Shown piece by piece: positions 1 to 5,351 of a stretch of DNA of 5,794 nt (positions within the stretch are counted from its first letter, which is position 1; every line of letters begins with the position of its first letter). The DNA comes from Chloroflexota bacterium (GTDB taxonomy: Bacteria > Chloroflexota > Dehalococcoidia > SM23-28-2 > RBG-16-64-32). The DNA lies in contig VBJS01000119.1 of NCBI GenBank assembly GCA_005880055.1, positions 1 to 5,794 on the forward strand, in the 5' to 3' direction. The notes beneath the pieces were generated by a model, which was not told the origin of the DNA, made no database searches, and worked only from the letters and a program-made list of their open reading frames with translations. A program made the position numbers and the translations under genes.

Positions 1-114
1 GGCGTTCACTTCGCCGCCCGCTTCGGCGATGAGGCTGTGCTTTTCCGCCTTGCCGCACAGCTCGAAGAGACGCGCCCGTGGGCGAGTAAGCGACCGCCCG
101 TAAGCGCTGTCTAA
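1..114 (+). CDS. Amidase-family protein, C-terminal end only (5' truncated by window)
   Basis: The first frame is open from base 1 to a TAA at 112-114 and encodes 37 residues. They begin GVHFAARFGDEAVLFRLAAQ and end with an RPW...RPPVSAV tail. This resembles the extreme C-terminus of amidase-signature enzymes (GatA / 6-aminohexanoate-cyclic-dimer hydrolase type). In that family a GVxFxxRFGDE strand-turn, an LFRLAAQLE helix and a final PW...RPP segment close the chain. Such enzymes hydrolyse amide bonds with a Ser-cisSer-Lys triad, but the catalytic core lies outside the window, so substrate and activity cannot be judged. The assignment rests on pattern recognition of a short tail. The 131 bases before the next gene suggest a separate transcription unit. 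Confidence 0.72.
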   Translation, partial: GVHFAARFGDEAVLFRLAAQLEETRPWASKRPPVSAV

Positions 115-245
115 ACCAGGAGGTGGGCACGGGCTCCTCAAACGCTCTTCCATATTGCGTTATTCGCCGGTGCCGCTTCCCGCCGGCCGATACCGCTGTT
201 GCTATACTCTCAATAGTCAATCGGGTGCAGAAGGGAAGGAGCAAG
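115..245 (+). promoter_or_regulatory. Intergenic leader of the MBL gene: extended -10-like element and Shine-Dalgarno
   Basis: This gap between the amidase stop and the MBL start holds a plausible extended -10, TTGCTATACT at 199-208 (TG-N-TATACT form), with no convincing -35. Initiation would fall near 215, giving a leader of about 30 bases. GGAAGGAG at 234-241 is a strong ribosome binding site four bases before ATG 246, and it decides that start over the GTG at 123. Just after the amidase stop, AGGAG (118-122) and CTCCT (134-138) could form a 5-bp stem with an 11-base loop. There is no T-run, so it is not called a terminator. The promoter is inferred from sequence likeness only. Confidence 0.45.
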
Positions 246-1112
246 ATGACATCATTCGCCCCACTGAAGCCGCAGGTCCATCATCCGCCGCTCAAAATCG
301 CCGACGATACCTGGCTCATTCAACAGATGCAGGAAGCGGCGATTGGGCCGCTCTGGCTATACCTGCACTCTCTGGTCATAAAGGGTCCGGAACCGATCGT
401 CGTGGACACCGGCACGCCGTGCAACCGCGAGCAATGGCTCGCGGACGTATTCTCGATTGTCGATCCCGGCGATGTGCGCTGGATTTTCCTGTCGCATGAC
501 GACGTCGATCACGCCGGCAACCTCGCGGAAGTGATGGAGGCTTGCCCGAACGCGAAGCTGGTCTGCACCTGGTTTATGACCGAGCGTCATGCCAACTGCT
601 TCAACTTTCCACTGGAGCGCTGCCGCTGGATCAACGACGGGGAATCGTGGCGCGCGGGTGACCGTACTCTGACCGCCATCACACCGCCCCTCTTTGATTC
701 GCCCGTGACACGCGGATTGTACGATGATCGCACCGGCGTTTACTGGGCTGTCGATACGTTCGCCACGCCGCTTCCCGGGCCCATGAATGACATCAGCGAG
801 CTGGACGGTCAGGCCTGGAAGGAAGGCCTGGAGATGTTCAACTGCATGAACAGCCCCTGGTTCAAGCTGCTGGACCTGGACAAATTCGAGCGCCACGTGG
901 ACCGCGTCCAAAATCTGGACATTAGCGTGATTGCCGCCTGTCATTCGCCGGTTATAGGGAGTTCGCACATGACCCAGGCGTTCGACATGATCCGCCGCAT
1001 TCCGCACTTGGAGCCTCCGCCCCAGCCGCAGCAGGCAGATCTCGATGAGCTCATGCACTGCGTCGCGACCGGCAAGCAGTACATCTGGCAGCCGGGCGGT
1101 AACGGCGCATAG
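246..1112 (+). CDS. Stand-alone metallo-beta-lactamase-fold protein, flavodiiron/ODP-like
   Basis: A 288-residue soluble protein with no signal peptide or membrane segment. ATG 246 is chosen because GGAAGGAG lies directly upstream; the frame is open back to GTG 123, but those 41 residues look non-coding. The MBL fold shows as the strand IVVDTGTP (51-58), the metal motif SHDDVDHAG (83-91), a later Asp in AVDTF (D170) and a final His in ACHSP (H233). The spacing follows flavodiiron oxygen reductases (HxExDH, His, Asp, His) rather than hydrolytic lactamases (HxHxDH). There is no C-terminal flavodoxin domain, so it resembles the short ODP-type proteins, some of which bind oxygen at a di-iron site. 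Two expected ligands differ: Asp86 replaces the usual Glu, and Asp151, in FDSPVTRG, sits where a His is expected. Whether it is an oxygen/NO reductase, a sensor or a hydrolase cannot be told. Neighbours give no functional hint. Confidence 0.85.
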   Translation: MTSFAPLKPQVHHPPLKIADDTWLIQQMQEAAIGPLWLYLHSLVIKGPEPIVVDTGTPCNREQWLADVFSIVDPGDVRWIFLSHDDVDHAGNLAEVMEACPNAKLVCTWFMTERHANCFNFPLERCRWINDGESWRAGDRTLTAITPPLFDSPVTRGLYDDRTGVYWAVDTFATPLPGPMNDISELDGQAWKEGLEMFNCMNSPWFKLLDLDKFERHVDRVQNLDISVIAACHSPVIGSSHMTQAFDMIRRIPHLEPPPQPQQADLDELMHCVATGKQYIWQPGGNGA

Positions 1113-1274
1113 CCGAATCCAGCAACTGCAAGACGCTGGTTGACAGCGCCCGAGGGAGAGCGTCCCGGTACCTTCAGCCGCAGCCTGACCGCGCGTACGC
1201 CCGCGGCAAAGGCAGCACGATGTGTGGCAGGTCCGGGACCGATGCCTTGGTGATAGGATGAAATACGGCGACGT
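1113..1274 (+). promoter_or_regulatory. Intergenic region upstream of fumC, no clear terminator
   Basis: This is a 162-base gap. CCAGC (1119-1123) and GCTGG (1135-1139) can pair as a 5-bp stem soon after the MBL stop codon. The following bases are not T-rich, so termination here is doubtful. No standard Shine-Dalgarno lies within 12 bases of the fumC ATG; the nearest purine-rich stretches are GGTGA at 1249-1253 and AGGA at 1255-1258. TAGGAT at 1254-1259 is a possible -10-like hexamer, which would give a leader of only about 9 bases. The same stretch also contains a six-codon reading frame (separate entry). Confidence 0.3.
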
Positions 1275-1278
1275 ATGA
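1258..1278 (+). other. Possible leader mini-ORF (6 codons) overlapping the fumC start
   Basis: An ATG at 1258 opens a frame reading MKYGDV, whose TGA stop (1276-1278) overlaps the fumC ATG (1275-1277) as ATGA. GGTGA at 1249-1253 lies four bases before this ATG and could act as its ribosome binding site, whereas fumC itself has none at normal distance. If translated, it would deliver terminating ribosomes to the fumC start. A six-codon frame with an ATGA overlap can easily arise by chance. The alternative, TAGGAT serving as a -10 for a near-leaderless fumC message, is equally open. Confidence 0.25.
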
Positions 1279-2696
1279 CTACTAAGGATCAGGCGCGGGA
1301 GTTTCGCATCGAACAGGACGCGCTGGGCGAAGTTGAAGTACCGGCCGATCGCCTCTGGGGCGCCCAGACAGAACGCTCGCGCCTCAACTTCCAGATTGGC
1401 GTGGACCGGTATACCTGGGGAAGGCCCGTCATCCGCGCCTTCGGCATCCTTAAGAAGGCAGCTGCCCTGGCGAACGGCGAGTTGGGAGAGTTGCCGCCAG
1501 AGAAGGTCGATGTGATCGTTCGCGCCGCTCAGGAGGTCATCGACGGCAAGCTGGACGCGGAATTTCCGCTGGTAGTGTTCCAGACCGGGTCGGGCACGCA
1601 GACGAACATGAACGCCAACGAGGTGATCGCGAACCGGGCGATCCAATTCGCCGGCGGAAGAGTCGGATCCAAGAAGCCGGTCCACCCCAACGATGATGTC
1701 AACCAGAGCCAGTCGTCCAATGACGTATTCCCGGCCGTCATGCACATCGCCACAGCCGAGCAGGTGGAGGACTCCCTGATTCCTGCCGTCCGCGAATTGC
1801 GCGACACGTTGGAAACCAAGGCTAGGGAATTCTCCGATGTGGTAATGATCGGCCGGACGCACCTCCAGGACGCCACTCCGCTCACCCTCGGGCAGGTGAT
1901 ATCGGGCTGGGTTGGGCAGCTCGACCAGGCGCTGGACGCGATCGCCTACACGCTCCCCGGAGTGCACGAGCTGGCAATCGGCGGCACGGCCGTCGGCACC
2001 GGGCTGAACGCCCATCCCCGCTTTGGTGAAGTCGCAGCGCGTAACATCGCCGAGGAGACAGGCAAGCCGTTTATCTCCGCAACCAACAAGTTCGCGGCCC
2101 TCTCCGCGCACGACGCGATGGTTAACGTCAGCGCCGCGCTGCGCACGTTGGCGGGCGCGCTCCTGAAGATCGCGAACGACGTTCGCTGGTACGCTTCCGG
2201 CCCGCGCGCTGGGCTGGGGGAGCTGAACATCCCCGAGAACGAGCCCGGCTCATCGATCATGCCCGGCAAGATCAACCCCACACAGTGCGAGTCGCTGACA
2301 ATGGTCGCCGTCCAGGTCTTCGGCAACGACCATGCGGTTGCATTTGCCGGGTCCCAGGGCAACTTCCAGCTAAACGTCTACAAGCCGGTAATATTGCACA
2401 ACGTCCTGGAATCGGCTCATCTGCTTGCCGATGCCCTTCGCTCTTTCAACGACCACTGTGCCGTCGGCATCGAGCCCAACGAGAAGCGCATCCGGGAGCA
2501 CCTGTACAATTCCCTCATGTTGGTCACTGCCCTGAGCCCGCACATCGGCTATGAAAAGGCGGCAGAGATCTCCCTCAAGGCCTATCGAGAGGACGTCACA
2601 TTGCGCGAAGCGGCGCTCCAGCTGGGCTACGTTAGCGCCGAGCAATTCGACGAGTGGGTGCGGCCGGAGGACATGACTCGCCCGCGCCGCCCCTAG
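1275..2696 (+). CDS. fumC: Class II fumarate hydratase (fumarase C)
   Basis: This is the cytosolic, iron-independent TCA-cycle enzyme interconverting fumarate and L-malate; family members are homotetramers. At 473 residues it matches the usual length of about 460-470. Family blocks appear in order: VPADRLWGAQTERS (22-35), the substrate-binding TGSGTQTNMNANE (104-116), HPNDDVNQSQSSND (137-150), GRTHLQDATP (193-202) with H196 equivalent to E. coli His188, and the signature GSSIMPGKINP (325-335) with the catalytic Ser loop, K332 and N334, followed by E339. All expected active-site residues are present. The GKINP form, the GTQTNMN block and the HPNDDVN block separate it from aspartase, argininosuccinate lyase and adenylosuccinate lyase. 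ATG 1275 is the only usable start, because an in-frame TAG lies at 1254-1256 and conserved sequence begins near residue 10. It is probably transcribed apart from the downstream PFK gene, with a 174-base gap between them. Confidence 0.97.
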   Translation: MTTKDQAREFRIEQDALGEVEVPADRLWGAQTERSRLNFQIGVDRYTWGRPVIRAFGILKKAAALANGELGELPPEKVDVIVRAAQEVIDGKLDAEFPLVVFQTGSGTQTNMNANEVIANRAIQFAGGRVGSKKPVHPNDDVNQSQSSNDVFPAVMHIATAEQVEDSLIPAVRELRDTLETKAREFSDVVMIGRTHLQDATPLTLGQVISGWVGQLDQALDAIAYTLPGVHELAIGGTAVGTGLNAHPRFGEVAARNIAEETGKPFISATNKFAALSAHDAMVNVSAALRTLAGALLKIANDVRWYASGPRAGLGELNIPENEPGSSIMPGKINPTQCESLTMVAVQVFGNDHAVAFAGSQGNFQLNVYKPVILHNVLESAHLLADALRSFNDHCAVGIEPNEKRIREHLYNSLMLVTALSPHIGYEKAAEISLKAYREDVTLREAALQLGYVSAEQFDEWVRPEDMTRPRRP

Positions 2697-2870
2697 TCAG
2701 GGCACTACAACAGCGAACCGCCAAGCTTCTCCTTGCCACCTCCGCCGGCCAGGCCACAGCGAAGCGTAGCAGGCGTTTCGGGCCGATAACGGCAGGCAGC
2801 CGGTGCGATTTGCTATCCTGAACACTGAAGAGATGTTAGCCCGCCTTGCGGCGCGCTAAGCGACGGTCAG
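2697..2870 (+). promoter_or_regulatory. Intergenic region and leader of the PFK-aldolase operon, extended -10-like promoter
   Basis: This is a 174-base gap after fumC. TTGCTATCCT at 2810-2819 is an extended -10-like element (TG-N-TATCCT) differing in one base from the element before the MBL gene at 199-208. No good -35 is seen. Initiation would fall near 2826, leaving a leader of about 45 bases that contains the hairpin at 2836-2859. No terminator with a T-run follows fumC. No strong Shine-Dalgarno precedes the PFK ATG; the bases just before it read CGACGGTCAG. The promoter call is inference from the motif and its position. Confidence 0.4.
2836..2859 (+). other. Hairpin in the PFK leader
   Basis: TTAGC (2836-2840) pairs with GCTAA (2855-2859), and CGCC (2842-2845) pairs with GGCG (2850-2853). 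The result is a 9-bp stem interrupted by one C.C mismatch and closed by the loop TTGC. It ends 11 bases before the PFK ATG, where it could influence ribosome access or message stability. It has no T-run and precedes the gene, so it does not look like a terminator. The stretch also carries a short frame, MLARLAAR (ATG 2833, TAA 2857-2859), which I do not consider a gene. Confidence 0.45.
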
Positions 2871-4202
2871 ATGGCATCAATTCAACGCTTAGGCATACTG
2901 GTTGGAGGCGGGCCCGCCCCGGGCATCAACAGCGCCCTCAGCGCCGCCACCATCGAGGCACTCAAAATGGGCGCCGAGGTCGTTGGCATCTACGACGGCT
3001 TCGAGCACCTCATCGAGGGCAGGACAGACATGGTGCGCCGCCTCGAGTACCCGGACGTCTCGCGCATCCACTTCCAGGGCGGCTCCGTTGTTCGCACGGC
3101 GCGTGCCAATCCAGCCCGCACCATAGAAGACCTTCGGCGGACGGTGGCGACTCTCCACGACCTGGGCCTCAGCCACCTGATCACGATCGGCGGGGAGGAC
3201 ACCGCTTCGGCTGCCGCCCGCATCGGCCGGGAAAGCGGCCCAGGTTTACGGATCGCCCACATCCCGAAGACTATTGACAACGACCTCCCCCTTCCTGGAA
3301 ACGTCCCTACGTTTGGCTTCGAGACAGCGCGGCATTTGGGCACGCAGTGGGTGCTCACGCTCATGGAGGAGTCCCGCACTACCAACCGCTGGTGCCTCGT
3401 GGTCGTGATGGGACGCAAAGCGGGGCACCTGGCGCTGGGGATCGGCAAGGCGGCCGGCGCTATCACTACCATCATCCCCGAGGACTTCGCTTCGAGCGAG
3501 ATATCCCTCAATGATCTCTGCCTTGCGCTGGAAGGAGCGATCATCAAGCGCCGCACGCGCGGCCGGCACGACGGGATCGCGGTCATCGCGGAAGGAGTGG
3601 CCGCCAAGATGGACCCGGCGGAGCTGGCGAAAGTATCGGGCACCGCTGTCGGTTACGATGCCCACGGAAACATCCGCCTGGAGAAGATTCCGCTGGCTTC
3701 AGTGATCGAACGGGAGATGGAGCAGCGCTTCGCCGAGCGCGGAGAATCGCTTCCCGTGATCAGCGTGACACTGGGATATGAGCTGCGCTGCGCTGCCCCG
3801 ATCCCCTTCGATATCGACTACACACGCACCCTGGGATACGGCGCCGTCCGCTTCCTGCTCGGCGAAGCGGCCGGGGGCAATGCCGGCGACGGCGGCGTCA
3901 TCTGCCTGGACGGCGGCCACCTGCGCGTGCTCCCGTTCGAAGAGCTCCAGGGCGAAGACGGCCGCATTCGCACGCGCATGGTAGACACCAATTCGGAGCA
4001 TTACAAGGTGGCGCGCGAGTACATGATCCGGCTTAACCGCCAGGACCTGGAAGACCCGGATGCTGCGCGACAACTAGCAGACGCCGCCGGAATGCAGCCG
4101 GAAGAGTTCGTGCAGCGATTCAGTCCCGTTATCGCCGCGGACGTGGCCGAACGTGTGACGCCTCCAGCCCCGTCGAAAATCCCGTTCGGAGCCGGGAGTT
4201 GA
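2871..4202 (+). CDS. 6-phosphofructokinase, predicted pyrophosphate-dependent type
   Basis: A 443-residue cytosolic PFKA-family enzyme phosphorylating fructose 6-phosphate to fructose 1,6-bisphosphate. Family motifs in order are GGGPAPGIN (12-20), GIYDGF (39-44), GGSVVRTAR (70-78), IGGEDT (106-111), PKTIDND (132-138, catalytic D136), MGRKAG (180-185), a substrate-binding E241 in IAEG, and GYELR (302-306). Donor-specificity positions are of the PPi type: D110 stands where ATP enzymes have Gly (E. coli G104), and K133 where they have Gly124. These residues block ATP binding and favour pyrophosphate in characterised enzymes, so EC 2.7.1.90 is predicted; ATP use is not excluded. E. coli Asp103 is matched by Glu109, and His249 by Tyr303. 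It is about 120 residues longer than E. coli PfkA, with a hydrophilic C-terminal tail from about 385. ATG 2871 is the only start, since a TGA at 2826-2828 lies in frame upstream. The stop overlaps the aldolase start. Confidence 0.93.
   Translation: MASIQRLGILVGGGPAPGINSALSAATIEALKMGAEVVGIYDGFEHLIEGRTDMVRRLEYPDVSRIHFQGGSVVRTARANPARTIEDLRRTVATLHDLGLSHLITIGGEDTASAAARIGRESGPGLRIAHIPKTIDNDLPLPGNVPTFGFETARHLGTQWVLTLMEESRTTNRWCLVVVMGRKAGHLALGIGKAAGAITTIIPEDFASSEISLNDLCLALEGAIIKRRTRGRHDGIAVIAEGVAAKMDPAELAKVSGTAVGYDAHGNIRLEKIPLASVIEREMEQRFAERGESLPVISVTLGYELRCAAPIPFDIDYTRTLGYGAVRFLLGEAAGGNAGDGGVICLDGGHLRVLPFEELQGEDGRIRTRMVDTNSEHYKVAREYMIRLNRQDLEDPDAARQLADAAGMQPEEFVQRFSPVIAADVAERVTPPAPSKIPFGAGS
4188..4202 (+). 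promoter_or_regulatory. Shine-Dalgarno and TTGA stop/start overlap coupling PFK to aldolase
   Basis: GGAG at 4188-4191 lies seven bases before TTG 4199-4201. The PFK stop TGA (4200-4202) shares two bases with this start. This is the classic arrangement for translational coupling, in which the terminating ribosome restarts on the next gene. The placement is supported because the aldolase family's N-terminal helix (ELLNATAGAMVAPGKG) is encoded between this TTG and the next in-frame ATG at 4256, which would remove half of it. Confidence 0.7.
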
Positions 4203-5242
4203 CCGGCCGGGCGGAAAGCCGAACCGCTGAACTCCTCAATGCAACGGCGGGAGCCATGGTAGCGCCCGGCAAAGGCATCCTGGCGATCGATGAGACACCG
4301 GCCACGTGTACCAGGCGGTTTGCGGAGGCGGGCATCGAAAGTACGGAGGAGACCCGCCGCGCCTACCGCGAAATGCTCGTTACCGCGCCGCGAATCGGCG
4401 ACTACATCAGCGCCGCGATTCTCGTAGACGAGACGATCCGCCAGCGCACGTCAGACGGCCGCTCATTCGTCGAGGCCTTGGCCGAACAGGGTATCCTGCC
4501 GGGTATAAAGGTGGACGCGGGCGCGAGGCCCTTGGCAGGCGCCGCGGACGAAACGGTAACCGAGGGGTTGGACCGCCTGCGAGAGCGGCTCGAGGAATAC
4601 CGAGCGATGGGCGCGCGCTTCACCAAATGGCGCGCGGTTATCGGCATTGGTCCGGGGCTGCCCAGCCGCTACTGCATCCTGGTGAACGCGCATGCGCTCG
4701 GGCGTTACGCGGCGCTTGCCCAGGAGGCGGGGCTGGCGCCGATCGTCGAGCCGGAGGTGCTGATGGACGGCAGCCACGACATTCATCGCTGCGCCGAGGT
4801 GACGGAAGATGTGCTCCGCGCTGTCTTCGTGGAGCTGGCCGCGCAACGCTGCCTCCTGGAGGGGATTGTTCTCAAGCCCAACATGGTGATCTCCGGCCAG
4901 GAGTCGCCGGATCAAGCCCCGGCAGCCGAAATCGCCCGGTTCACGCTGGATGTCCTGCGGCGCTGCGTACCGTCGGCGGTGCCCGGCATCGCGTTTCTGT
5001 CCGGCGGGCAGAGTGGGGAAGAAGCCTGCCGGAACCTGAGCGAAATCGCCTCGCGGGGGCCGCAGCCGTGGGAGCTCACCTACTCCTTCGGCCGCGCGCT
5101 GCAGTACCCCGCCCTCGAGACCTGGCGCGGCCAGGGTGCCAACCTTGCGGCTGCTCAGGCCGCGTTCCTGCATCGAGCTCGCATGAGCAGCCTGGCACGC
5201 TCCGGCGCCTACTCGCACGACCTGGAGCGGATGCCGGCGTAA
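4199..5242 (+). CDS. Class I fructose-bisphosphate aldolase
   Basis: Cleaves fructose 1,6-bisphosphate reversibly to dihydroxyacetone phosphate and glyceraldehyde 3-phosphate through a lysine Schiff base, with no metal. At 347 residues it matches the animal/plant-like class I family. Key residues are visible: D31 in ILAIDET (rabbit Asp33), K104 in GIKVD (Lys107), K143 and R145 in KWR (Lys146, Arg148), E184 and E186 in VEPEV (Glu187, Glu189), the Schiff-base lysine K226 in VLKPNMV (Lys229), the phosphate-binding FLSGGQSGEEA (266-276) and R299 in SFGRA (Arg303). The C-terminus ends HDLERMPA and lacks the terminal tyrosine that tunes substrate preference in rabbit aldolase. The start is TTG 4199, chosen for its Shine-Dalgarno and preserved N-terminal helix; ATG 4256 is the alternative. 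It follows PFK by overlap and uses its product, so the two form an operon. The fold and residues exclude class II (zinc) and the DhnA-type archaeal aldolases. Confidence 0.96.
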   Translation: MTGRAESRTAELLNATAGAMVAPGKGILAIDETPATCTRRFAEAGIESTEETRRAYREMLVTAPRIGDYISAAILVDETIRQRTSDGRSFVEALAEQGILPGIKVDAGARPLAGAADETVTEGLDRLRERLEEYRAMGARFTKWRAVIGIGPGLPSRYCILVNAHALGRYAALAQEAGLAPIVEPEVLMDGSHDIHRCAEVTEDVLRAVFVELAAQRCLLEGIVLKPNMVISGQESPDQAPAAEIARFTLDVLRRCVPSAVPGIAFLSGGQSGEEACRNLSEIASRGPQPWELTYSFGRALQYPALETWRGQGANLAAAQAAFLHRARMSSLARSGAYSHDLERMPA

Positions 5243-5351
5243 CCGTCGCCCTGAGATGAGCATCCGGCGGGGCGTGAGTCGCGTATCTGAAGTGGCGACA
5301 CTCCCTTACAGGCTCGCCTGAGTTATTCTTATTATCCGGAGGTATCCAAGC
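5243..5351 (+). promoter_or_regulatory. Aldolase-msrA intergenic region with msrA promoter candidate and Shine-Dalgarno
   Basis: GGAGG at 5338-5342 is a strong ribosome binding site nine bases before the msrA ATG. The AT-rich patch AGTTATTCTTATTAT (5321-5335) stands out from the GC-rich surroundings and offers -10-like hexamers TATTCT (5324-5329) or TATTAT (5330-5335). With the second, initiation would fall within or just after the Shine-Dalgarno, so the first is more likely. No clear -35 is visible. The region is consistent with msrA having its own promoter. Confidence 0.4.
5276..5303 (+). terminator. Weak candidate hairpin after the aldolase gene
   Basis: GAG-TCGC (5276-5282) can pair with GCGA (5295-5298) and CTC (5301-5303) around a two-base bulge, giving 7 bp with a 12-base loop. 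The sequence after it (CCTTACAGG) has no T-run, so intrinsic termination would be inefficient. A second pairing, CGGATGC (5228-5234) with GCATCCG (5260-5266), spans the aldolase stop codon with a 25-base loop. Either could mark the operon's end, but neither is a textbook terminator. Confidence 0.22.

Noticed and set aside
123..245. GTG 123 as start of the MBL gene, with AGGAGG just upstream
   Set aside because: The 41 extra residues (Cys/Arg/Pro-rich) look non-coding and span the promoter-like TTGCTATACT. ATG 246 has its own strong Shine-Dalgarno and begins where family-like sequence begins.
1119..1139. CCAGC/GCTGG stem after the MBL stop codon as a terminator
   Set aside because: Only 5 bp with an 11-base loop and no T-run; such stems are common by chance in GC-rich sequence.
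357..2111. A 584-codon open frame on the - strand covering most of the MBL gene, the gap and part of fumC
   Set aside because: It is antisense to two well-supported genes, runs through an intergenic region, has the Arg/Gly/Val-rich composition of a GC-rich shadow frame, and shows no recognisable domain.
2833..2859. An 8-codon frame MLARLAAR upstream of PFK
   Set aside because: Its purine stretch directly abuts the ATG with no spacing, and the sequence is explained by the hairpin occupying the same bases. Not supported as a peptide gene.
4306..5259. A 317-codon + strand frame overlapping the aldolase gene, and a long - strand frame at 4463-5263
   Set aside because: The aldolase frame carries every catalytic residue of its family. 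The overlapping frames are low-complexity Arg/Gly/Ala-rich translations typical of GC-rich DNA.
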